Part shown: positions 14,059 to 24,705 of the stretch, one piece after another | Layout: every line of letters starts with the position of its first letter | Numbering within the stretch: the stretch's first letter is position 1 | DNA from: Anniella stebbinsi | Taxonomy: Eukaryota; Chordata; Lepidosauria; Squamata; Anniellidae | Direction of reading: 5' to 3' | Assembly (NCBI GenBank): GCA_029215795.1 | Contig: JARDYH010000007.1 | Location: 83,153,763 to 83,217,762, forward strand | Length of the DNA stretch: 64,000 nucleotides | Notes under the pieces: model-generated | The model's input: only the letters and a program-made list of their open reading frames with translations | Told to the model about the DNA's origin: nothing | Database searches by the model: none | Translations under genes and position numbers: made by a program

Positions 14059-14880
14059 TGTATTTATTTATTTAAAATATGCAGACTTTATAACAGTGCA
14101 GAAAAACAAGGTATACAATAAACCAATACAATATTTTAAAATAGTAAAAAACTAAATTAAATTCAGCAAAACCTTAAACCAGCATACAGTGCCAAAAAGC
14201 GTCAGGTGGTAGGTAGCCTGTGTAGATTTCATCTGTATAGATTTTTTAAATTAGTGTTTAGAGTAATGAACAACCACATTTTAAACAATAGAAACAGTGA
14301 TATCAGTAAAACAGTAACATGCATAAAACCAACAGCAAATGCTTAGAAGACCTGACAAAACTAAACAATAAAAATTGCTGCCCTTTCTAATGGCTCATGG
14401 GTACAAATGAGACGGGCTTGAAGCAGTAGCCACTACTGAGAATGGAATCGAGTAATAAGGATCTACAATAGGTCCTTATTACTAGATCCTCATTTCTGTG
14501 ATATGGAAGTTTTTGGGATTCTTAGGGGGAGAAGCATTTCCCCAAATATCCTGCACCCATTCCATTTAGGGCTTTAAAGACAAACACCAGCACCTTGAGT
14601 TTGGCTTGGAAACTGATTGGAGCCAGCAGAGCTCTCATAGACTTAGAGGATTATGGTGTTGCACCAAATTAGCTGTGTTATGAACCTGTTGGATCTTTCA
14701 GAATGTCTTCTAGGGCAGCCTCTGTATACAGTAGTAGTAAAGTCAAGTAGTTACCAGAGCATGCAATACGTCAGTAAGTTCCTCATCCAGGAGGGGAGCA
14801 GCTAGTGATACTGCCCAAATTTGTCACTTAAGAATCCAGAAATTCAGCTGGATGTAGGAATACTCTAAACCTACAAATTT
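14059..14880 (-). mobile_element. Degenerate L2-like LINE, 3' part, antisense
   Basis: The minus strand carries the remains of a reverse-transcriptase C-terminal text (tttaaagccctaaatgg and the 'caaactcaaggtgctggtg' segment). It ends in an A/T-rich TTTA tail at 14059. The same text in intact form is in the L2 at 17038-19157. It is heavily mutated. Confidence 0.5.
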
Positions 14881-15117
14881 TTATGTTAGAGGGTGACTCA
14901 GATCATTAGTTTTTCTAATTTCTGGGTTCCTCAGTCTTTCACCATAAACAAAAAAGATCTGTCCTTTCTGGATTGAGCTTGTTTTGTAAGTGTGTTCCAT
15001 TCCATGTTCTCTTAAAAGTTTTTATGGTCTCTAAAAGAAATAATTAAAGGTCCTCATAGAATCTTGCATATATGATTGAGGCAGAGAAACACACAATAAA
15101 GCTACACAGAGTTGCTT

Positions 15118-15260
15118 GTTCGTTTTTATTTATTTATTTATTTATTGCATTTCTATACCGCCCAATAGCCGAATCTCTCTGGGCGGTTTACAAAAATTAA
15201 AACCAGAAAAACCATTCAAAATATAAAACAATGACAGTATAAAAACATAATTTAAAATAT
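15118..15260 (-). mobile_element. L2-like LINE 3' end, antisense
   Basis: On the minus strand, aaccgcccagagagattcgg is followed by cggtatagaaatgc and (AATA)n, the same 3' end as the L2 at 19080-19157 (gagagcttcagctatggggc, ggtatacaaat). Confidence 0.7.
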
Positions 15261-16617
15261 AGTATAAAAATTCCTGGGGTGCTTATATTTCAGAGTGAGG
15301 TAAATGAATAGCAAAAACATGCTAAATTGGAAGGGTTCTGAGATGGCAGAGTGTATGAACAGAAATCCAGAATTCTTGCAACACGAGTAAATTATGTAGG
15401 TAGAGAAACGGAATTAACGTAACGCCTGTCATAAGGAGAATGCAGCATCTTGGTTTTTGGCAAATCTGGAATCTTTTAGTACCATCTGTGATAGCAGAGG
15501 TCATGTGTAACAAGCCAACAGATCAGAGGATGGAGATTATGTGAAAGGGTAAGGATCTGTGTGGAGTGCTTACACTTGGACCCATTTTAATTTCTGATCT
15601 AGCATGTTATCGTGTGTTTTTTCAGGAGTCTGAGAAAATGTAAAGCCTATATTCACCCTCACATTGCCTCTGATTTGATATGTTCTAATTCAGAGGAGGC
15701 TGGTGGCTTCGATGTCAGTGAGGCGGTGAATCCACTCCGCGTTTCAGTCAGAACCCTGAAGGAGCTATCCAAAGTGCTTCACATCTGAGCCTGCCAGTAT
15801 CTTAGCCTTTGTCGGTTCTCCCCACCGCCCCCACCCCACCAGCACAAAAGAGACTGCAATGAGCTCAGCTTGTGAATCGTGGCACCACTTGGTTTTAACT
15901 GTAACATGGCTGGAAAGCAACATAGCATGTTTCTCCCAATATGAAAGGGATTGCCTAAGAAGTTGGCAGACATAGAAATCCCATCTCTGCATCCCCAGGG
16001 AGCGGTGAGTTCCCTTGGGAATACAGACTCCATCGGTAAATAAAATGTGGGTCAAATACAAGAGCCGGTTTTACAGTTAATCATCGGCATATGTGCTAAA
16101 ATCAATGGGAGGGTCAGAATTGCCCCAGAATAAAGCGCAATTTCTGCAGTAAAATATCCCTTGGATAATTTACCTTTGAATGAGAGTTCATAGTATTGCA
16201 GCCTTGCTTGGGTGTACTTCCAGATGCACATGCATAGGATTAGGCTGCAAATCTCAGTCATTTGCAAATGCAACTACAAACACATACCCGGACTTTCTTT
16301 TCATGGCGAAATAGCTTGAAATACCAGTATGTATGACTATCCATCAGTATAAGTAGAATCATGCAATTTCATGACGGTAGGAATAATGGTGCTTCCGGAC
16401 AGAGGGATCCTAGTGCCACTAATTAAAAGGCATTGTGCAGCCATTTTTTCCTCAACATTTTTTTAAAAAAAAATTACTTCTTTTTTTGTGGAAAGGGGGG
16501 AAAAAAGGAAGAACTTGTGGGGAAACACAGGAGGGGTAAAAGTGGAAAACAACTAGGTCTAGGTCCCCTATAAAATTTTGTGGACAAGGCAGGGTAATTG
16601 CATGATAATAGCCTAGT

Positions 16618-16848
16618 CGATACGGTGTAGTGGTTAAAGTGTTGGACTGGGAGTTGGGAGATCCGGGTTCTACTCCCCACTTGGACATGAAGCTCACTGG
16701 GTGATTTTGGGCCAGTCACAGACCCTCCGCCCAACCTATTGTAAGGATAATATAGAGAAGAGGATAAAATGGGGAAAGGAGGATTACGTACACCACTTTG
16801 GGTTTCTTGGAGGAAAAAAGGCAGGATGTAAATGGAATAGATGAATAG
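16618..16848 (+). mobile_element. MIR-like CORE-SINE
   Basis: The tRNA-like head carries an A-box region tagtggttaaagtgttggac and a B-box-like ccgggttctactccc. The core follows (ctcactgggtgattttgggc), then the 3' part gaggataaaatgggg and ttggaggaaaaaaggcagg. The downstream neighbour is the tRNA-Ala-like SINE at 16884. Confidence 0.8.
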
Positions 16849-16883
16849 TTGGGAAACCTCCTAAATGTACTTCCAAGCAGGTA

Positions 16884-19122
16884 TGGAGAGAGACCATAGC
16901 TCAGAGATAGAGTACATGCTTTACATGCAGAAGGTCCCAGGTTCAGTCCCTGGTATCTTCAATTAAAAGAACCAGGTATCAGGTGATGGAGAAAGTTCTT
17001 CCCCTGAGGTGTTGAAGAGCTGCTGCCAGTCACTGCATTGCAGATGGAGACGAACTCCTGATGGATGCAATCAAACACTGGTAAGTGCTTATGGTAAGCT
17101 GTATTCAGGGGCAGTGAGGGCAGCAAAAAAACAATACTTTGCTGCCACTATTCAATCATCAACCTGCCGCCCAGCGGAGCTTTTCAGAGTTGTCCGGGGG
17201 CTTTTACATGCTGGCCCCAAGGACATGGTAGAACCATCTGAGGCCCGCTGTAATACATTTGCTGGGCACTTCCAGAATAAAATCTCTGGCATCCATCAGG
17301 ACTTAGACTCCAGTGTTATAGCAGGTGAATCTAGTGAGGTATCCAGAGCACAGGCTTGTCCTGTTTTCTTGGATGAGTTTCAGTTGGTGCAGCTCGAGGA
17401 CGTTGACAAGGTGCTTGGACAGGTTCGTGCAGCCACTTCCATATTGGATCCTTGCCCCTCTTGGCTAATAAAAGCTAGCAGGAATGGAACAACTGGCTGG
17501 GCCAGGGAAGTGATTAATGCTTCTTTGCAAGAGGGAGTGGTCCCAGACCTCCTGAAAGAGGCGGCAGTGAGACCACTCCTAAAGAAATCTTCCCTGGACC
17601 CTGAAAATCTTAATAACTACAGGCAAATGTTCCATTCCTGGGCAAGGTCCTGGAGCGGGTGGTTGCGAGCCAGCTCCAGGCACTCTTGGATGAGACCGAT
17701 TATCTGGATCCATTTCAGTCGGGTTTCAGGCCTGGCTTTGGTACAGAAACAGCCTTGGTCGCCCTGTATGATGACCTATATCGGGAGAAAGATAGGGGGA
17801 GTGTGACTCTGTTGATTCTCCTTGATCTCTCAGCGGCTTTTGATACCATTGACCATGGTATCCTTCTGGGACGACTGGCTCAGTTGGGAGTGGGAGACAC
17901 TACATTGCAGTGGTTCCTCTCCTACTTGGGGGGTTGGCTCCAGAAGGTGGTGCTTGGGGAACATTGCTCGGCCCCGTGGATTCTCCAGTATGGGGTTCCG
18001 CAGGGGTCAGTTTTGTCCCCCATGCTGTTCAACATCTACATGAAACCGTTGAGTGCAGTCATCTGGAGTTTTGGAGTGCATTGTCATCAGTACGCTGATG
18101 ACACGCAGCTCTACTTCTCCTTTTCATCTTCATCAGGTTAGGCTGTGGATGTGCTGAACCAGTGCCTGGCTGCGACAATGGACTGGGTGAGGGCTAATAA
18201 ACTGAAACTCAACCCAGACAAGACTGAGACGCTGTTAGTGGGTGGTTCCGCTGACCGGATGGAGGGTGTTCAACCTGTTCTGGATGGGGTTGCACTCCCC
18301 TTGAAGGAGCGAGTTCGTAGCTTGGGGGTTCTCTTAGAACCATCTCTGTCACTTGAGGCGCAGGTGGCCTCAGTGGTACGGAGTGCCTTCTACCAACTTC
18401 AGTTGGTGGCCCAGCTACGTCCCTATCTGGACAGGGATAACCTGGCTTCAGTTGTCCATGCTCTGGTAATCTCTAAATTGGATTATTGCAATGCACTCTA
18501 CGTGGGGCTGCCTTTGAAGGTGGTTCGGAGGCTGCAGCTTGTGCAAAATGCAGCAGCCAGATTGATAACCGGAACCAGTAGGTTCGAGCATATAAGACCT
18601 ACTCTGGCTCGCTTGCATTGGCTGCCTGTATGTTTCCGAGCCCGATTCAAGGTGCTGGTTTTAACCTATAAAGCCTTACACAGCTTGGGACCACAATACC
18701 TGATGGAACGCCTTTCCCGACATGAACCTACCCGAACACTACGTTCAACATCTAAGGCCCCCCTCCGAGGGCCTACTCCGAGGGAAGCTCGGAGGTCGGC
18801 AACAAGAGAGAGGGCCTTCTCTGTGGTGGCCCCCCAATTGTGGAACGATCTCCCTGACGAGGCCCGCCTGGCGCCAACATTGTTATCTTTTCGGCGCCAT
18901 GTCAAGACTTTCCTCTTCTCTCAGGCATTTGTCAATATCTGAGGAGCCTGTTTTTGTTTGTTTTTGTAGCTTTTTGAAGTGTTGTAGTGGTTTTTAAATG
19001 TACAGATTGTGTGTATGTTGTATGTTTTTGCTGTTTTAATTTTTGTATATTGTTTTTAATTGTTTTTAATCCTATGTAAACTGCACAGAGAGCTTCAGCT
19101 ATGGGGCGGTATACAAATATAA

Positions 19123-19158
<36 letters not shown>

Positions 19159-19215
19159 ATTGGACTAGATTAACCAGTGGCCCGACTGCATAAGACCAGC
19201 TTTATATATTATGTA
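16884..19215 (+). mobile_element. tRNA-Ala-like SINE split by an L2 LINE
   Basis: The 5' half (16884-17037) reads accatagctcagagatagag, catgctttacatgcagaagg, then gttcagtccctgg, which mirrors tRNA-Ala with a TGC anticodon. It goes on to agagctgctgccagtcactg. The 3' half (19158-19215) resumes with tattggactagattaaccag and gcagctttat-like text. The uninterrupted copy at 27105-27299 has both halves joined in this order. Confidence 0.7.
17038..19157 (+). pseudogene. 5'-truncated L2-clade LINE, reverse transcriptase pseudogene
   Basis: The text encodes the reverse-transcriptase part of a CR1/L2-superfamily non-LTR retrotransposon. Landmarks in order are LNNYR, FQSGFRPGFGTETALV, LLDLSAAFDTIDHGIL, GVPQGSVLSPMLFNIY and the active-site YADDTQLY. 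The thumb text LKLNPDKTETLLVGG and the C-terminal LHWLPVCFRARFKVLVLTYK follow. It is broken by a frame change near 17630, where a few codons after LNNYR are lost, and by a stop at 18139-18141. The 3' UTR ends ggggcggtatacaaatataa, then (AAAT)n at 19119-19157. The endonuclease half is missing. Assignment to L2 rather than CR1 is by motif resemblance. Confidence 0.85.
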
Positions 19216-19711
19216 TGGTAATTAAGCATCACTTTTCTCATCCTCTCTTTTCTCTTTCTCTCTCTCTGTGATACTCAGAAACATGTTCCCTTGACAGAAA
19301 ACAAATTGCAATACAGGCACGCTCTTTTTGTGTAAGCTGTGTCTATATTAAAAAAGCATGAGGGATGATGCCATAAAAAGTAAATATTCCGTAAGTGTTT
19401 ATGGGGACCTCTGCTTTGCATCCAGGTCTGTCTACAAGACAGTGAGTATTCTTTGAGATCTGAGGTTGGCATACAGATAGCAAGAACCTGCCACCAATAC
19501 CTGGGAAACCAAATACTCTAAGTATCTATTGCTACCGAACTGAACAGCTTTCATAGAAGGGCTCTGAGGCTGATATATCTCCAAAATCTGGGAGCAACTG
19601 AGGTTTAGCCGGTGGTGGTTGTATATTGGCATCCTGAAACGAAATAAGTTTTCCAGAGATCTATGTTTCTGTCTTCTGAGAACCTGATAGCCGCATCTGT
19701 TGCAAGACCTT

Positions 19712-19856
19712 GGCCCTGTTCAGAAGACACCTTAAACCTCAGTGGTTAAGGCTGTTTTTGTCAACAAAAAATCCTTAACCCACCATGGTTAAAGCCTTGA
19801 CCACCGTGGTTAAAGCCTTGACCACCATGGGTTTAAGGTGTCTTCTGAACAGGGCC
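19712..19856. mobile_element. MITE, GGCCCTGTTCAGA-ended
   Basis: The ends GGCCCTGTTCAGAAGACACC and its complement at 19837-19856 are perfect over about 20 bp. The interior has three 'accac(c/t)gtggttaaagccttg' type units. No clear target duplication was found. Confidence 0.75.
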
Positions 19857-21002
19857 AGTACCACCTGTCTCACTATATCTTTTCTTCTACCCTGGATTAA
19901 CTTGTCATGTTTGTTACCATTTTTAAGTCTCTTTCCTCTTGTAGATAATTTATTTTCACAATTGTATCTTGCCTTTCAGCTCACCAGGACTTTCTAGGCG
20001 TTAAATATGGAACCACTTGGGGATGGCAATCTTGCTTCTAGCTTCCGATCCTTCCCCTCTTTTCTTAGTGTCACACAACTTAAGATTTTATGTATTTCGC
20101 TGTGCTTGTGCAAGAGGGTATCTTTGGAGCTCAACAAATAATGAGTGATTTACTCTGCTTTCTTGGCTTCTCAAAACTACTGAACACCTTTTTAGGCTTC
20201 TTGGGTACCAATGCAAACTTCAAGTACTTCGTTGTTTTGAATTTAGTCTTTAATTTTAAAGTTCAGGTTTCTTCCTTCAAAGCACTTGTTGGAACTGTCT
20301 AGTTCAGTAGGAACCTCAAGCCTTCAATTCAAAGTTACTTTCAATCTTGAAAGCACCTTGCTTTTGTTTTTTTGTGCTGCCACCTGCAAGTAAGAAATAA
20401 CTGTGAAAGAAAGTGGAGCGTGATGGCTATTTCCTTTTGGTAGTATGCGATGAAGTGAATCTTTTAGAATTTCCAGTGGACTGTTGTTTTAATTGCATGT
20501 CTGCCAAGCTAAAGAGATCAGACCCACAAAATGACGGCTAATGCAACATGATTATCTGGCTCAGGACTGCCTTCTTTAATAAAGTTATAAAGTTTTTACA
20601 AATAGACCTTTACAAATGCGGCTTCACTTCCTTGCTTAAAGATGCTCCGGAAGAGTCACATTTAGCCAGACTGGTTCATCGGTTCTCTTTCTACAGGATT
20701 CTCGTGTTAGTAATGCCCCGGTTGTGAGAGCAAATGTGACTCTTTCAATTGTTTCCTCCTGTGAATAAGCAGTGAAAGTATGTATAAATACTTATTGCAC
20801 CTATGCGTGCACTTACATGCACATGCAATTTATATAGCACCCCTCTAGCAAGCAACACTTTATGGCACATGGCAAAATATAACTAAGAAGGAAACCATGT
20901 CAGTTTGTTTAGTGATGGGGGAAAAGAGCAAGCGTTTGGGCCTCTATGTGGCTAATACCATTCAGAAGTGTAATATTCTGCTCTCCTTTCTCTCCTTTCC
21001 AG

Positions 21003-21137
21003 GTAAGTTTGCAGAGGACATATTTGGAGAGCTTTTTACTCAGGCAAACACCTTTGCCTTTCGAGTAAGCTCCCTAGCCGAGAGAGTTGACCGCCTGCAG
21101 GTCAAAGTCACTCAGCTGGATCCCAAGGAGGAAGAAG
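21003..21137 (+). CDS. WASF2: WASF2 exon 3 (residues 44-88)
   Basis: The acceptor ctctcctttccag ends at 21002 and the exon is 135 nt. It encodes [18 protein letters not shown] and on to QLDPKEEE, the helical middle of the WAVE homology domain. The donor is GTAAGG at 21138. Because 135 is a multiple of three, skipping the exon would keep the frame and remove 45 residues. The exon begins with GTAAGT, so the acceptor is directly followed by a consensus donor; this is described under findings. Human WAVE2 has Tyr where this copy has Phe (SKFAED). Confidence 0.96.
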
Positions 21138-22177
21138 GTAAGGGAGCAAAATGATAAACATTTTCACTAGCTGTGCTAAAGAGCCACACCTGCAGCTGAG
21201 AAATGCTTTTGTGGCATTGGCATGTACTTGTAAATAGGGCTGAGCACCTGTTATTTGTTTCATGTAATCAAGAATACCGTGCACCCTACCTTCTTGTTGT
21301 ATCACAAGGAGTCACCTAATGGTAATGGCAAAAGCGAAGGCCTGATGCTAGCCATTCTGCAGGATCAGGAACGCACATGCATGAACCTCATTTAGCAGCA
21401 GGCACCCCTTGCCTTGCAGCTTCCTCCAGAGAGCTTCTGCCCCTCTCCTGATTAAGCCACACAGGTTACCTTTCCTGCTGGCCATGTGAGTTAATAGCAG
21501 AGATCTCTGAGAAGGAAGAGGAGCACAGGGTTCAAGAAGCAAACACACAAACTATTATCAGAATGCCCAAGGATCACAATTACCAGCGAGTCCATTGCAT
21601 TTTCTGTGGGGAGGGTTTCCACGTTAACCTGCTTTGTGATCTATAAGGCTTCTGAGCTTTATTGGATTACAGAGATTTCTAGAAGACAGGATTTGCCAGA
21701 GCCATCATTTTCTGTTGGAACATTTTAAGTACTTGACTGACTGGTTATTTGATGAAAAGTGTTGAATTGGGTTGTTGTGGGGGTTGGGGGGGGGCTGGAC
21801 AAGTCAAATGCATCCCTACTTGAAGCTTTTCTGAATGCTTATAGAACTCCTCTTTGACTAAAGGGGGCTGGCTCTGTCCCCATGTTTTATTTCGTTAAAA
21901 AACAAAGGCATTCTGCTATTACTTAAAGAAACTATTCACAGCAATCTGGCTCCTTACCCAGCATATCATGGCTGTTGGGCAGATAACTTCTTTTTCAGAG
22001 TTCAAACACGGTATCAGATGATACTGTGAAAAGAAGCTTCCTTAGAGAAGTGGCAGAAGGATCCGTGTTCTAACTCCAGACTGCGTTGAGAACAGTAACT
22101 GGGAAAACGCTAGCTCAGCTTGTGTTTTGAGGTGACTTCTCAATTTCCGTTTTCTTTCTCCCTTTCTTTCCTCTTAG
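21138..22177 (+). other. WASF2 intron 3
   Basis: A 1.0-kb intron with donor GTAAGG and a strong pyrimidine tract before the acceptor. I see nothing else recognisable in it apart from a short G-run near 21785. Confidence 0.85.
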
Positions 22178-22331
22178 TGTCCCTGCAAGGCATTAACACC
22201 AGGAAAGCCTTCAAAAGCTCCACAACTCAGGACCAAAAGCTCTTTGACAGAGACTCTCTCCCCATGCCTGTCCTTGACACATACAGCGTTTGTAATATGC
22301 CACCACCTCTTAACATCCTCTCCTCCTACAG
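22178..22331 (+). CDS. WASF2: WASF2 exon 4 (residues 89-139)
   Basis: The acceptor has a long pyrimidine tract ending ctttcctcttag at 22177. The exon encodes [20 protein letters not shown] followed by KLFDRDSL and a variable stretch, ending [10 protein letters not shown]. It matches the WAVE2 homology-domain segment that contacts the CYFIP/NAP1 scaffold in the assembled complex. The donor is GTAACG at 22332, weaker than the other donors of the gene. The split codon AG|G gives Arg140. Confidence 0.96.
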
Positions 22332-22769
22332 GTAACGTGCCTTGTATTCATAACCAAGCAAGAAGTCTGCCCACCTAATTGATAAGGAAGATCATGAACC
22401 TGCCTTCTTCCCTAAAGTCTGCGGAGTGGCCCAGCTAGCCCATATGAGAAACCTGCTACCTGATCAGAACGGTGGCACGCCTTCCTTACAGAGGCTAAAA
22501 TGTTTTGGCCTTTTTAGTTGAGAGGGAAGTGAGGAAGGCAGCGTGATACAGGATTATGAGAGGAGATGAAGACTTTTTTCTCCTGTAATACTAGAACGCA
22601 GGGTCACTCAATGAATTTGGCAGTTGGTTTAGGACAAAGAAAAAGGTACTACGACATATCGTCGACGTATACATCACTTCCACAATGAATGGTGGTGGTC
22701 CCTAGTTTTAGAAAACTTTTTTTAAAGCAATAGACAAATTCATATAATACAGTGGCTATTGGCCCTGAT

Positions 22770-22950
22770 ACCTAAACAGAGCTTCCGTCTTCAGAGGCGG
22801 CATTCCCTGAGTCTGCTAGAGACAAACAAAGGAGGGCCACCTTCACCATGCTGTGTGTGTGGTTCCAGAGGCATCTGGCCAGCCAGTGCAGGTAATAGAA
22901 TGCTGGACTAGATGGGCCATTGCTCTGATAGAGCAAGTTAATTTTTATCT
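22770..22950 (+). mobile_element. CR1-like LINE 3'-end fragment
   Basis: It matches the order seen at 56320-56580: cttcagaggcggcattccct, then gaggcatctggccagccagtg, then gaatgctggactagatgggc. No coding part is present. Confidence 0.5.
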
Positions 22951-23042
22951 TTTCCATTCTCTAATGCAGGGATGTTTGATTTCGTGATCGTGAAGGCTGG
23001 GTTCACCTAGGCCAAACTGCTCAAGGGCCATATTTCCCCCCC

Positions 23043-23061
23043 CACACACACACACACACAC
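23043..23061. repeat. (CA)n microsatellite
   Basis: A short pure CA run in intron 4, following a C-run. Confidence 0.85.
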
Positions 23062-23289
23062 CAGCAGAAATAACAACATGGTATGCTCCCCCACCCCTCC
23101 TCATATGCACCCATATGGAGCTAGGTGGATCATTGGCCTGACTTGGTGTAAACCAACTTCCTGTATTCCTAAGATAACCTGCTGCATGCAGGACATGGGC
23201 CTGATATCACCTGCAGGCTTCCAGTTGCCCATCACTGCTGTAATGGGGTTATTTATAATTTTCCTTTGGAAATCATGTGAATGGATGTG

Positions 23290-23865
23290 GCTGGAAATTT
23301 ATTTATTTATTTATTTATTTATTACATTTTTATACTGCCCAACAGCTGAGACACTCCGGGCAGTGCACAATTAAAATCATAAAATACAATCTGCATGCAG
23401 TACATTTTAAACGTTAAAAGGTTAAGAATGCAATATTCAATCAGATAAATTGCAGTCCAGGGAAAGCCTGTGTGAAGAGGTACGTTTTTAGGGGATGCTT
23501 AAAAGATGTTACATTTTCCGCCTCCTGAACCACACGAGGGAGGGTTTTCCAGAGGGTGGGTGCCACTACAGAGAAGGCCCACTGCCAGGGTTCTTCATGG
23601 CGACATTCTGTTTGTTCTGCAATGGCCAGCAGGACCTCCTCTGAGGATCATAACTGTCGTCTGGGTGTATATAAAGGAAGGTGGTTTGCTAGGTATTCTG
23701 GTCCCAAGTTGTTTAGGGCTTTATAGAGTAATAACATAACCTTGTATGTGGCTCGGTAGCTAACAGGCATCCAGTGCAGTTCTTTTAACACAGGTTGCAT
23801 ATGAGCGCAGCTAGGTGTCCCTGGGGACTTGGGAATTTGCTCTCTGATATAGGTAGTGGTCATAG
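23290..23865 (-). pseudogene. L2-like LINE C-terminal fragment, antisense
   Basis: The minus strand encodes LKELHWMPVSYRATYKVMLL and YKALNNLGPEYLANHL, the conserved end of the L2 reverse-transcriptase protein (compare LHWLPVCFRARFKVLVLTYK of the copy at 17038). A 3' part and a (TAAA)n tail follow at about 23297-23326. It is 5'-truncated, with degraded downstream coding text. Confidence 0.75.
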
Positions 23866-24587
23866 GTTTTGTAGTAATGTTATAAGAAAGTGGAATCCTG
23901 ATAGCACTACATAAACCTCCACTAATGGCAACCCTAGCACTATCTTTGGTTTGTGTTCATGCATATTCTTCTGTGAAATCCTGCTGTTTCTTTCCTACTG
24001 CTATATCTGCAATTTACAGTGCATATATTTGCACATCGAGTTGCCTGAAGTAGGTGCAGACTCTTCTTGGAAGCGTGACTGTCTCTTGGCCCGTCTGTCT
24101 GGTGTCAAGAGATGGATGCAACCGAGGGTAGAATGTTGCGGTAATAATAGGCAGTTACCTTGCTGATGGTCTAATTGTGCCATGTCCTCCTATAAGGTAG
24201 CAAACATAGTTCACAGGGGGTAGGTTAGGTGGTCAGGAATACAAATATTTCCTCTGCCATATCCATAAATACCTTCTGAACAGTGAAAAAGTAATTACAG
24301 ATAGCTAGAGGCAGCTGTCTTTGAGATGCAGCTACACTGTAGAAGAAGGCGCATGTGTCTGTACACTATAAAGATGCTGCCTTCCACATCTTGAAGGCAC
24401 AGCAGGTACCCACACTAGTGTAGTATGTGACTGAGAGTTGCAAGTGGGAAAGGATTGAACCAGGGTTTTTATTTTAAGGGGGTGGGGAACATGGTGTCTG
24501 CATCAGTTAGGTGCATTGTATCTGGGCTTCAGATAAAACATTTGACCGTCTTGCTGTCTCTGTCTGTCTGGTTTTCCTCTTTCCTAG

Positions 24588-24705
24588 GGATGATGGCAAA
24601 GAAGCACTTAAATTCTACACAGATCCATCATATTTCTTTGATCTTTGGAAGGAGAAAATGCTGCAGGACACCAAGGATATCATGAAAGAGAAGCGGAAGC
24701 ATAGG
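24588..24705 (+). CDS. WASF2: WASF2 exon 5 (residues 140-179, includes Tyr150)
   Basis: The acceptor gttttcctctttcctag ends at 24587. The exon encodes [20 protein letters not shown] and continues to KEKRKHR. It closes the WAVE homology domain and starts the basic region. By the joined reading frame, Tyr150 falls in the same position as the Abl-phosphorylated Tyr150 of mammalian WAVE2 (family knowledge). The neighbouring segment belongs to the helices that hold the WCA module inactive. The donor is GTGAGA at 24706, and the exon ends on a codon boundary. Confidence 0.96.

Larger units (their letters stand above)
11860..21002 (+). other. WASF2 intron 2
   Basis: The intron is 9.1 kb, with donor GTGAGT and acceptor ctttccag. 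It holds a long palindromic element (13288-13709), antisense L2-like LINE pieces (14059-14880, 15118-15260), a MIR-like SINE (16618-16848), an L2 LINE inserted in a tRNA-Ala-like SINE (16884-19215), and a MITE (19712-19856). No host gene is seen between them. Confidence 0.85.
22332..24587 (+). other. WASF2 intron 4
   Basis: A 2.3-kb intron. It carries a CR1-like 3'-end fragment (22770-22950), a (CA)n run (23043-23061) and an antisense L2 C-terminal fragment with its TTTA tail (23290-23865). Confidence 0.85.

Noticed and set aside
16627..16680. tRNA-like A and B boxes (also at 16886, 27107, 57060 and 57300)
   Set aside because: They belong to SINE heads with SINE bodies attached; no intact tRNA cloverleaf gene is present.
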